The translations under genes and the position numbers were made by a program. DNA of 42,524 nt from an uncultured bacterium. Its GTDB lineage: Bacteria; Actinomycetota; Coriobacteriia; Coriobacteriales; Coriobacteriaceae. Where the stretch lies: NCBI GenBank assembly GCA_905215725.1, contig CAJMRD010000004.1, forward strand, positions 1 to 42,524. Direction: 5' to 3'. Below are positions 30,387 through 39,151 of the stretch, in pieces (position 1 is the first letter of the stretch; each line of letters begins with the position of its first letter). The notes beneath the pieces were generated by a model. That model saw only the letters and a program-made list of their open reading frames with translations. It was not told the origin of the DNA and ran no database searches.

Positions 30387-31909
30387 TGGCGTTCGAGACG
30401 TTTGCCGTTCACGCGGCCTGCATTCGCGGCGTCGAGGCGATTCACGTCACGGTCGAGGTCTCGCTTGCTGGCGGCGTTCCGGGCATTCAGATGCTCGGCA
30501 TCCCGAGTATGGAGGTGATGGAGTCACGTGGTCGTATTCGCTGTGCGATGCGCTCCGCCGGGTTCGAGATCCCACGCTCGGGCATTACGGTCAATCTGGC
30601 GCCCGGCGATATTCGCAAGACCGGTAGCGGCTTTGATCTGCCCATCGCCATCGCGGTATTGGCGGCCGATGGGCAGATTCCCCGCGACAACCTCGATCGT
30701 TGTCTTATCGCCGGCGAGCTCGGCTTGGACGGTACGGTGCTTCCTGTCAAGGGCGAGGTGGCGTTTCAACTATTGGCTCGCGACATGGGGCTGTCTTTTA
30801 TTGCCGGCAGGTCCGATCAGCATGTGCCGCTTGCGGGCGTGGATTGCGGCTTTATCGACCATCTGTCTCAGCTTGCTCGCGGCATGGGCGATGCCGTGCG
30901 TCATTATCTGGATTCCGAGGGTGTTGAGGCGACCTTTGAGCCCGAACTCGACTATGCCGATGTGCTGGGGCAGGAAGTCGCTAAACGCGGCATGGCGCTT
31001 GCGGCCGCCGGCGAGCTCGGCTTGCTCATGATCGGCTCGCCCGGTTCGGGTAAGACCATGCTCGCGCGCCGTATGACCGGCATTCTGCCCGAGCTTTCCG
31101 TTGAGGACCAGCAGGAGGCGCTGTGCATCCATTCGGTTTTGGGTGAGAACATTGATGGCTTGTTGGCGGGACACCGGCCCTTCCGCAGTCCCCATCACAG
31201 CATTTCAACGGCGGGCCTCATTGGCGGAGGACGCCCGGTGCATCCGGGTGAGATCAGCCTTGCTCATGGCGGCGTGCTCTTTTTGGACGAGCTTGCCGAG
31301 TTTCCCACGGGTGTGCTGCAGACGCTGCGTCAGCCCATCGAGCGCGGCTATGTGAGGATCGTACGCGTCGACGGGGCCTTTACCTTCCCGTCGCGCTTTC
31401 AGCTGCTGGCTGCGAGCAATCCCTGCCCCTGCGGTTTTTTGGGCGATCGCGAGGTACCGTGTCGCTGCTCGGCGGCGATGGTCGAGCGCTATCGGTCTAA
31501 ACTGCGCGGTCCTTTGGCCGACCGTATCGACATGATGATCGATGTGACCCGTCCCGACCCTCAAGTGATTATCGAGGGCGCGGAGGGCATGTCGTCGGCC
31601 GAGTTACGTGACTACGTTGTGCGCGGTCGCGCCTTTCGCGCTTGGCGCGAATCCCGCATGGACGATGCGGATGCCGAGGCCGAGGATGACGAGACTCGGT
31701 CCATTGACGGCGTCGTTTCGACCTTTGAGCTCGATGATGCGGCGGAGAAGTGTGTGCTCGGCCTGTCGAAGCGCACGCATCTCACAGGGCGTGGCATCGT
31801 GCGCCTTGTTCGCATTGCGCGCACGATCGCAGATGTCGCCGAGAGCGAGCAGGTGACGCAGGACCACGTGCTCGAGGCGGCGATGTACCAGGGAAGGAGG
31901 GACCAATGA
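30386..31909 (+). CDS. comM: ComM/YifB-type Mg-chelatase-like AAA+ ATPase
   Basis: AAA+ protein of the Mg-chelatase-like family. ComM is a helicase that helps integrate transforming DNA by branch migration. The 507-residue protein has the N-terminal ChlI-like domain (GIPSMEVMESRGRIRCAMRS, then PRSGITVNLAPGDIRKTG), Walker A GSPGSGKT at 217-224, Walker B GGVLFLDELAEF, and a Cys-rich CPCGFLGDREVPCRC segment. The start ATG 30386 overlaps the yraN stop (TGATG). dprA follows with another overlap. Confidence 0.94.
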   Translation: MAFETFAVHAACIRGVEAIHVTVEVSLAGGVPGIQMLGIPSMEVMESRGRIRCAMRSAGFEIPRSGITVNLAPGDIRKTGSGFDLPIAIAVLAADGQIPRDNLDRCLIAGELGLDGTVLPVKGEVAFQLLARDMGLSFIAGRSDQHVPLAGVDCGFIDHLSQLARGMGDAVRHYLDSEGVEATFEPELDYADVLGQEVAKRGMALAAAGELGLLMIGSPGSGKTMLARRMTGILPELSVEDQQEALCIHSVLGENIDGLLAGHRPFRSPHHSISTAGLIGGGRPVHPGEISLAHGGVLFLDELAEFPTGVLQTLRQPIERGYVRIVRVDGAFTFPSRFQLLAASNPCPCGFLGDREVPCRCSAAMVERYRSKLRGPLADRIDMMIDVTRPDPQVIIEGAEGMSSAELRDYVVRGRAFRAWRESRMDDADAEAEDDETRSIDGVVSTFELDDAAEKCVLGLSKRTHLTGRGIVRLVRIARTIADVAESEQVTQDHVLEAAMYQGRRDQ

Positions 31910-32841
31910 TGGCCGAGGGGACCTTCGAGCTGCATCCAGGTGACGCGTTGTATCCCGAGACCGTTTTGGAGCTTTCTGATGTACCTCAGACGCTCTATGT
32001 GCGCGGCAACCCCGAGGCGCTTTCGACGCCCGCGCTCTCCATCATCGGCGCGCGAAAGGCCTCGCCGTATGGTCTTGCCGTGGCAGAACTTGCGGCGAAG
32101 GTGGCGGTTGAGGCGGGAGTGACGGTAGTTTCGGGCGGTGCGGTCGGTTGTGACCAGGCCTCGGGTTGGGCTGCGGTCAACGCCGGCGGCAAACACGTCG
32201 TGGTGCTGGGGACGGGCGCCGACGTGGTCTACCCGCGTTCGAGCGCGGGGCTTATTACGCGCACGCTCGATACGGGCGGCGCGGTCGTGTCGATCTCTCC
32301 GTGGGGCATGGGTCCGCGCAAGTTTGCCTTTCCGCGTCGCAATCGCGTGATCGCGGCCCTGTCGCAAGCCCTCTTTGTATCCGAGGCGGGTATGCCTTCC
32401 GGGACGTTTTCTACAGCCGAGGCTGCTATGGATTTGGGGCGCGAACTTCTTGCCGTGCCGGGGTCGATCCTATCGCCCGAGTCGCGTGGCACGAATTACC
32501 TCATTGCGAACGGTGCCTGCTGCATTGTCGACGAGGAGTCCATCGAGATGGCTATCTCTCGCATATACGGCACCCTGCGCTACTCGCGCCCCGATGCTCC
32601 CGGCATTGCCGACCTGAATCCAACACAGCAGACCGTGATGCATGCGCTCATCGCCTCTCCGCTCAAGGTCGACGACATCGCGGCGCTCGTCTCACTCGAT
32701 GCTGTCGGCGTACTCAAACTCTTGGGTTCGCTTGAACTCGAGGGCCTTATCGAGCGCATGATGGATGGAAGGTATGCGCCCTCCAAGTTTGCCCTTCACG
32801 CCCAGACGCCCTTCGGTCACAATGGAAAACGTGTCAATTAG
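31906..32841 (+). CDS. dprA: DNA-processing protein DprA
   Basis: Loads RecA on incoming single-stranded DNA during transformation. The 311-residue protein has the Rossmann-like DprA core with GARKASPYG, VVSGGAVGCDQASGWAAVNA, VLGTGADVVYP and FPRRNRVIAALS. A C-terminal winged-helix domain (about 240-300, LNPTQQTVMHALIASPLKVD) follows. Two adjacent ATGs (31906, 31909) are possible; GGAGG at 31896-31900 serves either. It overlaps comM and is followed by trmFO after 14 bases. Confidence 0.94.
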   Translation: MMAEGTFELHPGDALYPETVLELSDVPQTLYVRGNPEALSTPALSIIGARKASPYGLAVAELAAKVAVEAGVTVVSGGAVGCDQASGWAAVNAGGKHVVVLGTGADVVYPRSSAGLITRTLDTGGAVVSISPWGMGPRKFAFPRRNRVIAALSQALFVSEAGMPSGTFSTAEAAMDLGRELLAVPGSILSPESRGTNYLIANGACCIVDEESIEMAISRIYGTLRYSRPDAPGIADLNPTQQTVMHALIASPLKVDDIAALVSLDAVGVLKLLGSLELEGLIERMMDGRYAPSKFALHAQTPFGHNGKRVN

Positions 32842-32855
32842 AAAGGTGTTTGCAG

Positions 32856-34193
32856 ATGCAGTTCGATCAGGTGACGGTTATCGGTGGCGGTCTGGCGGGT
32901 TCGGAATGCGCGATCCAGCTGGCAGACCGCGGGTTTGCCGTAAAGCTGTGCGAGATGCGCCCCCAGGTGAGCTCCCCGGCTCACCATACCGATCACCTGG
33001 CAGAGCTCGTCTGCTCCAATTCGTTTAAGTCGACCCGTCCGGATTCCGCGGCTGGTTTGCTGAAGGCCGAGCTTGAGCGCATGGGTTCAGTCCTGCTCGA
33101 CTGCGCCCATCGCGCGGCTGTTCCCGCCGGTGGCGCCTTGGCGGTCGATCGCGTCAAGTTTTCCGAGTTTGTCGAGGCCGAGGTTGCCGCCCGTCCCAAT
33201 ATTGAGGTCGTGCACGGCGAGGTCACGCAGATTCCCGAGGGTCACGTGGTCATTGCTGCGGGCCCGCTGTGTTCACCGGCGCTGAGCGAAGAGGTCATGA
33301 AGCTCGTCGGTGGCGACGCCCTTGCGTTCTTCGATGCCGCGGCGCCGATCGTTGATGCCTCCACGCTCGATATGGACGTGCTGTTCTCGCAGTCGCGCTA
33401 CGAGGAGCAGGGGGGCGGCGACTATCTCAACGCTCCGCTCAACAAGGAGGAGTACGAGGCCTTTATCGAGGCGCTTACTACGGCCGACCGCGTGGTGCTC
33501 AAAGACTTTGAGGGCGGCGATCTGTTCCAGGCCTGCCAGCCTGCCGAGGAAGTTGCGCGCACCGGCAAGGACGCCATTCGCTTTGGCGCCATGAAGCCCG
33601 TCGGCCTCACCGACCCGCGTACCGGACGTCGCCCCTGGGCGGCGATTCAGCTGCGTGCCGAAAACAAGGAGAAGACCGCCTATAACCTGGTGGGCTTCCA
33701 GACCAACTTGACCTTTGGCGAGCAGAAGCGCGTCTTCCATATGGTGCCGGGCCTGGAGAACGCTGAGTTCTTCCGCTACGGTGTCATGCACCGCAATACC
33801 TTTGTCGACGCCCCGCACGTGCTCGATGGCACCTTTGCCGTGCCCGGTACCGGTGTGCGCCTGGCCGGTCAGATCACCGGCACCGAGGGGTACATGGAAG
33901 CCGTGGCGACCGGTCTGCTCGCGGCACTCAACACCTATGCCGAGGCTATCGGTGCCGCGGGCGTCGAGTTGCCCCGCGTGGGCGCCCTGGGTGCGCTCGT
34001 GGGCTATGCGACCGATCCTGCCACCGTGGGCTATCAGCCCATGCATGTCAACTTTGGCCTGGTGCCGCCACTCGAGGATGGTAAGCGCCGCAGCAAGCGC
34101 GACCGCTACCAGGCCTATGCGGACCGTGCGCTCGAGGCCCTCGATGCCTACTTGGCCGCGCGTTCCGACTTGTTTGGAGGCGACCGGTCATAG
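32856..34193 (+). CDS. trmFO: Folate- and FAD-dependent tRNA (uracil54-C5)-methyltransferase
   Basis: Makes ribothymidine at tRNA position 54 with methylenetetrahydrofolate and FAD. The 445-residue protein has the FAD-binding VIGGGLAGSECAIQLADRG from residue 8, the ELVCSNSFKSTRPDSAAGLL block, and C-terminal GQITGTEGYMEAVATGL and YQPMHVNFGL. ATG 32856 is preferred over TTG 32850, because AAAGGTG (32842-32848) is better spaced. The trmFO-xer pair between dprA and rpsB mirrors the codY-hslVU-xerC region of Firmicutes, but hslVU and codY are absent. Confidence 0.95.
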   Translation: MQFDQVTVIGGGLAGSECAIQLADRGFAVKLCEMRPQVSSPAHHTDHLAELVCSNSFKSTRPDSAAGLLKAELERMGSVLLDCAHRAAVPAGGALAVDRVKFSEFVEAEVAARPNIEVVHGEVTQIPEGHVVIAAGPLCSPALSEEVMKLVGGDALAFFDAAAPIVDASTLDMDVLFSQSRYEEQGGGDYLNAPLNKEEYEAFIEALTTADRVVLKDFEGGDLFQACQPAEEVARTGKDAIRFGAMKPVGLTDPRTGRRPWAAIQLRAENKEKTAYNLVGFQTNLTFGEQKRVFHMVPGLENAEFFRYGVMHRNTFVDAPHVLDGTFAVPGTGVRLAGQITGTEGYMEAVATGLLAALNTYAEAIGAAGVELPRVGALGALVGYATDPATVGYQPMHVNFGLVPPLEDGKRRSKRDRYQAYADRALEALDAYLAARSDLFGGDRS

Positions 34194-35110
34194 CCTTTGA
34201 CCTGTACGACACCGTCGACTCGTTTATCGCCTATATCGCACGCGTCGAGGGACTTTCTCCCAACACGGTGACGGCCTATGGCTCGAGGCTGGAGCGCTTC
34301 GCTGCCTGGTGCGAGCGCGAGGATATCGATGCTTTCGCTGCCGACGTGCGCACCATTCGTCGCTATCTTGCCGAGCTTTCGCGTGAGCAGGTGGCTCCCC
34401 GAACGCTTGCGGCGCACCTGTCGGCTATTCGATCTCTCTATCGCTGGATGGCTGCCGAGGGGATTGTCGAGGGCGATGCGGTCTCGGCAATCGCGTCGCC
34501 CAAGCTGCCGCGTGACCTGCCGGGCGTCCTTACGACCCAGCAGGTCGAGGCGCTGCTCAAGACGCCTGATACCTCAACACCCGCGGGACTGCGCGATGCG
34601 GCGATGCTCGAGTTGCTCTATGCCTCGGGTGCCCGCATCTCAGAGCTTGCGGCGCTCAATGTGGAATCCATCTCATGGTCCGAGCGCACGCTGCGCCTGT
34701 GGGGCAAGGGAAGCAAGGAGCGCATCGTTCCTCTGTATCGTCGTGCGCTCGATGTGACGCGTCTCTATATTGAAGAGGGGAGGCCGGAGTTGCTCGCTCG
34801 GGCAAAGCGCCGCGACCTCGCTACCGGGCCGCATCCGCTGCTTATATCGGCGCGCGGCAATCGCATGAGCGCCGCGATGCTCCGGCGGCGGTTCCATACG
34901 CTGGCGACGCTCGCCGGCATTCCGGCTGACATCGCCCCGCATGCGATGCGCCATACCTTTGCGACCGACTTGCTCGAGGGCGGTGCGGACCTGCGCTCGG
35001 TTCAAGAGCTGCTAGGTCATGCGAGCCTGTCCTCGACGCAGATCTACACGCATCTCACACCCGATCGGCTTAAGCGGGCTGTGGCTCAAGCCCATCCCCG
35101 CGGCGAATAG
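34190..35110 (+). CDS. XerC/XerD-type tyrosine recombinase
   Basis: Site-specific recombinase of the type that resolves chromosome dimers. The core-binding SAM-like domain starts YDTVDSFIAYIARVEGLSPN. All catalytic residues are present (numbering from 34190): Arg149 in ASGARISEL, Lys173 in WGKGSKER, His251 and Arg254 in HAMRHTF, His277 in LLGHAS, and nucleophile Tyr286 in IYTHLTP. The start is odd. Homology reaches back to about 34,200, but the first conventional in-frame start is GTG 34268, which would delete the first helix. GGAGG at 34176-34180 points to ATA 34190, overlapping the trmFO stop (ATAG). Whether it is XerC or XerD is not clear. Confidence 0.85.
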   Translation: MAFDLYDTVDSFIAYIARVEGLSPNTVTAYGSRLERFAAWCEREDIDAFAADVRTIRRYLAELSREQVAPRTLAAHLSAIRSLYRWMAAEGIVEGDAVSAIASPKLPRDLPGVLTTQQVEALLKTPDTSTPAGLRDAAMLELLYASGARISELAALNVESISWSERTLRLWGKGSKERIVPLYRRALDVTRLYIEEGRPELLARAKRRDLATGPHPLLISARGNRMSAAMLRRRFHTLATLAGIPADIAPHAMRHTFATDLLEGGADLRSVQELLGHASLSSTQIYTHLTPDRLKRAVAQAHPRGE

Positions 35111-35159
35111 TGGCTGGGACGTCCCGCGCCGCACTCAGGTGTGTGGTTTTGATTGCGGG

Positions 35160-35188
35160 TTGGCAGGAAGAGGCATTCCTGCTATCAT
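35160..35188 (+). promoter_or_regulatory. Promoter of rpsB-tsf
   Basis: TTGGCA (35160-35165) and TATCAT (35183-35188) with a 17-base spacer. It leaves a 5' untranslated region of about 135 bases before rpsB, long enough for a regulatory leader. Confidence 0.75.
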
Positions 35189-35194
35189 TCATCG

Positions 35195-35329
35195 GGTTGC
35201 TTCACGGCAACATGTTTTTATCACGCACGCGCGGCTACTTCATACCGTGGTGCCCGGGCTTTGGTAGCACATGTCCGGGTTGGTTTTGGAGGATGACCCC
35301 GCGCGGAGGCAAACCACAGGAGGTTTAAC
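35195..35329 (+). promoter_or_regulatory. Candidate structured leader of rpsB (autoregulation by S2 possible)
   Basis: The untranslated stretch holds several short inverted repeats: GTTGC/GCAAC around 35198-35213, a CCCGG/CCGGG pair around 35247-35280, and a competing GTGC/GCAC pair. rpsB leaders that bind S2 are known in several bacterial groups. I cannot match this one to a known RNA family by eye. Confidence 0.3.
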
Positions 35330-36058
35330 ATGGCTACCAAGATTAATATCCGCACCCTGCTCGAGGCCGGCTGCCACTTCGGTCACCAGACCCGTCGCTG
35401 GAACCCCAAGATGAAGCCGTTCATCTTCGGTGAGCGCAACGGCATCTACATCCTCGACCTCAAGCAGACCATCCTCGACGCCGACCAGGCCTACACCTTC
35501 GTCAAGAACGTCGCCAAGGGTGGCAACGTGCTGTTCGTCGGCACCAAGAAGCAGGCTCAGGAGGCCGTCAAGAACGCTGCTGAGCGCGCCAACATGCCTT
35601 ACATCAACCAGCGTTGGCTCGGCGGTATGCTGACCAACTTCGTCACCATCCGCTCCCGCATCAACCGCATGGAGGAGCTCGAGGCCATGGTCGAGGACGG
35701 CCGCATGGCTGTTCTGCCCAAGAAGGAGCAGGCTGTTCTCGGCAAGGAGCTCACTAAGCTCCAGACCAACCTCGGTGGCGCCCGCGACATGAAGGGTCTG
35801 CCCCAGGCTCTCTTCGTCATCGACACCAAGCGCGAAGAGAACGCCATCAAGGAGGCCCAGCGCCTGAACATCCCCGTCGTCGCCCTGATCGACACCAACT
35901 CCGATCCCGACGAGGTCGAGTACGGCATCCCCTGCAACGATGACGCTATCTCCGCTGTCACCCTTATGTGCGAGCTCATGGCTGACGCCTGCCTCGCTGG
36001 CTCCGGCAAGGAGCAGGTCTCCGAGGCCGAGATGGCCGCTGAGCCCAAGGCCGAGTAA
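35330..36058 (+). CDS. rpsB: 30S ribosomal protein S2
   Basis: Small-subunit protein on the solvent side of the 30S body. The 242-residue product contains LLEAGCHFGHQTRRWNPKM, FIFGERNGIYILDLKQT, the YINQRWLGGMLTNF segment and DTNSDPDEVEYGIPCNDDAI, all diagnostic for S2. The ribosome site AGGAGG lies just before ATG 35330. The rpsB-tsf order is nearly universal. Confidence 0.97.
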   Translation: MATKINIRTLLEAGCHFGHQTRRWNPKMKPFIFGERNGIYILDLKQTILDADQAYTFVKNVAKGGNVLFVGTKKQAQEAVKNAAERANMPYINQRWLGGMLTNFVTIRSRINRMEELEAMVEDGRMAVLPKKEQAVLGKELTKLQTNLGGARDMKGLPQALFVIDTKREENAIKEAQRLNIPVVALIDTNSDPDEVEYGIPCNDDAISAVTLMCELMADACLAGSGKEQVSEAEMAAEPKAE

Positions 36059-36103
36059 ATCAGTCTTAGTTAATTCTTTTTCATCTCTTTGAAAGGAACC
36101 ACA

Positions 36104-36973
36104 ATGGCCCAGATTACCGCCGCTATGGTCAAGCAGCTCCGCGAGATGACCGACTCCCCGATGATGGAGTGCAAGAAGGCTCTCGTCGAGGCTGACGGCG
36201 ACATGGACGCCGCTGTCGACGTTCTGCGTAAGAACGGCCTTGCCAAGGCTGCCAAGAAGGCTGGCCGCGAGACCAACGAGGGCGCTGTTGCCGCGTTCGT
36301 CTCCGAGGATGGCAAGACCGGCGCTCTGCTCGAGCTCTCCTGCGAGACCGACTTCGTTGGCTCCAACGCCAAGTTCACCGGCTTTGCTTCCAAGGTCGCT
36401 GAGGTTGTCGCTACCACCGAGCCTGCTGACGTCGACGCTCTGCTCGAGAAGCCGATGGGCGAGGAGACCGTTTCCTCCGAGCTCACCGAGATGATTCACA
36501 TCATGGGCGAGAACATGAAGATCTCCCGCTTCGCTGCCCGCAAGGCCGAGAACGGCGCGCTCGCTTCTTACATCCACATGGGTGGTAAGATCGGCGTCCT
36601 CGTCGAGTTTGCTTTCGAGAAGGCCGAGACCGCTCAGGCTGAGTCCTTCAAGACCTTCGCTCACGACGTTGCCCTTCAGGTTGCCGCCGTCGCCCCGATC
36701 TGCGCTACCCGCGATCAGGTTCCGGCCGAGACCGTCGAGCACGAGAAGCAGATCTACATGGCTCAGGCTGCCGAGTCCGGCAAGCCCGAGGCCATTCAGG
36801 AGAAGATGGCTGTCGGCCGTCTGGAGAAGTTCTACAAGCAGTCCGTGCTCACCGAGCAGGAGTTCATCAAGGACAGCTCCCTCACCATCAAGAAGTACGC
36901 TGAGCAGGTCTCCAAGGAGCTCGGCGACACCATTACCGTCGTTGCCTTTGACCGTCTGGTCCGTGGCGAGTAA
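36104..36973 (+). CDS. tsf: Elongation factor Ts
   Basis: Nucleotide exchange factor for EF-Tu. The 289-residue protein begins with a UBA-like domain (MVKQLREMTDSPMMECKKAL), then EADGDMDAAVDVLRKNGLAK and the ELSCETDFV motif that contacts EF-Tu. It ends with two core subdomains and a coiled-coil region. ATG 36104 is preferred over TTG 36089, being supported by AAAGGA at 36092-36097. Followed by a clean terminator. Confidence 0.97.
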   Translation: MAQITAAMVKQLREMTDSPMMECKKALVEADGDMDAAVDVLRKNGLAKAAKKAGRETNEGAVAAFVSEDGKTGALLELSCETDFVGSNAKFTGFASKVAEVVATTEPADVDALLEKPMGEETVSSELTEMIHIMGENMKISRFAARKAENGALASYIHMGGKIGVLVEFAFEKAETAQAESFKTFAHDVALQVAAVAPICATRDQVPAETVEHEKQIYMAQAAESGKPEAIQEKMAVGRLEKFYKQSVLTEQEFIKDSSLTIKKYAEQVSKELGDTITVVAFDRLVRGE

Positions 36974-36996
36974 ATAAGCTCTTGTAGCTGGTAATG

Positions 36997-37031
36997 AGCA
37001 GGCTGTGGGTTTTACTCACAGCCTGCTTTTT
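36997..37031 (+). terminator. Rho-independent terminator after rpsB-tsf
   Basis: AGCAGGCTGTG (36997-37007) pairs perfectly with CACAGCCTGCT (37017-37027), then TTTT. It ends the rpsB-tsf transcript. pyrH begins 61 bases later and needs its own promoter, for which only a weak TAGAAT-like -10 is seen. Confidence 0.9.
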
Positions 37032-37091
37032 CATGGCTCTTCTTAGAGCCTTTGATAGAATGTTGAGAGTTCAATCTAAAGGAGGATCGCT

Positions 37092-37814
37092 TTGTCCGAC
37101 ATCCGATATAAACGCGTGCTTCTTAAGCTTTCTGGCGAAGCACTGATGGGCGACGGCCAATATGGCATCGACCCCAAGGTTACCGACCATCTTGCCAAGC
37201 AGGTCAAGGAGCTGCTCGCCGTTGGTCATGAGGTCGGCGTCGTTGTCGGCGGCGGCAATATTTTCCGCGGCATGGCCGGCGCTGCCGGTGGCATGGAGCG
37301 TGCTCAGGCCGACTATATGGGCATGCTGGCAACCGTTATGAACGCGCTCGCCCTGCAGGATGCCTTCGAGCATAACGATGTTCCCTGCCGCGTGATGAGC
37401 GCTATCCAGATGAACGAGATCTGCGAGCCCTATATTCGCCGTCGCGCCATCAACCACCTTTCCAAGGGCAACGTCGTTATTTTTGCCGCCGGTTCGGGCA
37501 ATCCGTACTTTACGACCGACACCGCCGCGGCTCTTCGTGCGTGCGAGATCGGCGCCGAGATTCTGATCAAGGCCACCAAGGTCGACGGCATCTATGACAA
37601 GGATCCCGTCAAGTGCGCCGATGCCGTCCGTTTTGACAAGATTACCTATCACGAGGTTCTCGTCCGCGGTCTGCAGGTTATGGATTCCACGGCTACGGCA
37701 CTGTGCCAGGATAACCGTATGCCGATTTTGGTCCTCAACATCGATGGCGAGGACACCGTCAAGCGCGCGCTTTCGGGTGAGCCCGTCGGCACGCTCGTCT
37801 ATCAGGAGGATTAA
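37092..37814 (+). CDS. pyrH: UMP kinase
   Basis: Phosphorylates UMP to UDP. The 240-residue amino-acid-kinase-fold protein has RVLLKLSGEALMG at the N-terminus, VVVGGGNIFRG, the TTDTAAALRACEIGAE region and KVDGIYDKDP. The start is TTG 37092 with AGGAGG immediately upstream. Its place between tsf and frr is the conserved one. Confidence 0.96.
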   Translation: MSDIRYKRVLLKLSGEALMGDGQYGIDPKVTDHLAKQVKELLAVGHEVGVVVGGGNIFRGMAGAAGGMERAQADYMGMLATVMNALALQDAFEHNDVPCRVMSAIQMNEICEPYIRRRAINHLSKGNVVIFAAGSGNPYFTTDTAAALRACEIGAEILIKATKVDGIYDKDPVKCADAVRFDKITYHEVLVRGLQVMDSTATALCQDNRMPILVLNIDGEDTVKRALSGEPVGTLVYQED

Positions 37815-37816
37815 GC

Positions 37817-38353
37817 ATGGCAGAGAACATCACCGCCCACATGGACAAGTCGCTCGAGTCCCTCAAGCATAACTTCTCCAAGGTTCGTACCGGCCGCGCC
37901 AATGCCAACATTCTGTCCGACATCACCGTCGATTATTACGGTGTTCCCACGCCGGTCACGCAGGTTGCCGCCGTCAAGACCCCCGAGGCTCACATGCTGC
38001 TCATCGAGCCGTGGGACAAGGCACTCATCAATGCTATCGTCAAGGCCATCGGCGCTTCCGATCTGGGTATTACCCCCAACTCCGATGGCACCGTCGTTCG
38101 TCTTCCGTTCCCGGCTCCCACCGAGGAGCGCCGTCGCGAGCTCGTCAAGGAGTGCCGCGAGTACGCCGAGCAGGCCAAGGTGTCTATCCGTAACATCCGT
38201 CGCGACTTCAACAACAAGCTCGAGCGCGATGAGGAGCTCACCGAGGACGATGTCCGTCGCGAGCAGGCCAAGGTCCAGAAGCACACTGATGAGTATGTCG
38301 CCAAGGTCGAGGAGCTTCTGAAGGAAAAAGAAGCCGAGGTCATGGAGATCTAA
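37817..38353 (+). CDS. frr: Ribosome recycling factor
   Basis: Splits post-termination ribosomes together with EF-G. The 178-residue product shows FSKVRTGRANANILSDITVD, YYGVPTPVTQVA and the RNIRRDFNN segment, and the length is normal. ATG 37817 lies two bases after the pyrH stop. Confidence 0.97.
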   Translation: MAENITAHMDKSLESLKHNFSKVRTGRANANILSDITVDYYGVPTPVTQVAAVKTPEAHMLLIEPWDKALINAIVKAIGASDLGITPNSDGTVVRLPFPAPTEERRRELVKECREYAEQAKVSIRNIRRDFNNKLERDEELTEDDVRREQAKVQKHTDEYVAKVEELLKEKEAEVMEI

Positions 38354-38354
38354 G

Positions 38355-39149
38355 GTGCAATACGACGAGCATAAACTGGTCGAGTACTTTGCCGACGCCC
38401 CTGCGGGCGTCGGTTTTTCCGACCTTGACCTCAATAACATTCCGCACCATATCTCGTGCATCATGGACGGCAACGGTCGTTGGGCCACGTCGCGCGGTCT
38501 TGCGCGCACCGAGGGCCACAAGGCGGGTATCGTCTCCCTTCGCGAGATTATTACCGCCTGCGTGCGTCTGGGCGTCGACGTGCTTTCGGCCTATGCGTTT
38601 TCTACCGAAAACTGGAACCGTCCGCAGCATGAGGTCAACGTCTTGATGCATCTGTTTGCCAAGACGTTCATCGACGAGCTGCCGCTTCTGAAGCGCGAAA
38701 ATGTGCGCGTTGTCTTTTTGGGTGACATTTCCGCGCTGCCCAAGAAGACCCGCGATGTTTTTGAACGCGGTCTTGCCGAGTGCGCCGATCACACCGGTAT
38801 GACGCTTGCGCTTGCCGTCAACTACGGCGCGCGTGCCGAGATTACCCGCGCTGTCCGTCAAATTGCACTCGACACTGCCGCCGGTAAGATCGATCCTGCC
38901 GCAATTGATGACGACATGGTGGCTTCCCACCTCTATACCGCCGGTCTTCCCGATCCTGAGCTTGTGATTCGCACCTCTGGTGAGCTGCGCCTTTCGAACT
39001 ATCTGCTGTGGCAGGTGGCTTATTCCGAATTCTACGTCACCGATACCTATTGGCCCGACTTTGATCGTTGGGGCCTTGTCGACGCCATTTTGGCCTATCA
39101 GGGCCGTGACCGTAGGTTTGGTGGACTGAGCAAGACCGAGGAGGCTTAA
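38355..39149 (+). CDS. uppS: Undecaprenyl (polyprenyl) diphosphate synthase
   Basis: Cis-prenyltransferase that makes the C55 lipid carrier for peptidoglycan precursors. The 264-residue protein has the catalytic CIMDGNGRWATSRGLAR with Asp38, the SAYAFSTENWNRP block, and RTSGELRLSNYLLWQVAYSE. An N-terminal extension of about 30 residues precedes the fold. The start is GTG 38355, one base after the frr stop. It works upstream of the wall genes at 6156-9461. Confidence 0.95.
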   Translation: MQYDEHKLVEYFADAPAGVGFSDLDLNNIPHHISCIMDGNGRWATSRGLARTEGHKAGIVSLREIITACVRLGVDVLSAYAFSTENWNRPQHEVNVLMHLFAKTFIDELPLLKRENVRVVFLGDISALPKKTRDVFERGLAECADHTGMTLALAVNYGARAEITRAVRQIALDTAAGKIDPAAIDDDMVASHLYTAGLPDPELVIRTSGELRLSNYLLWQVAYSEFYVTDTYWPDFDRWGLVDAILAYQGRDRRFGGLSKTEEA

Positions 39150-39151
39150 TC

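Noticed and set aside
36070..36103. Separate promoter for tsf
   Set aside because: The 45-base AT-rich gap after rpsB has no well-spaced -35/-10 pair; co-transcription with rpsB is simpler.
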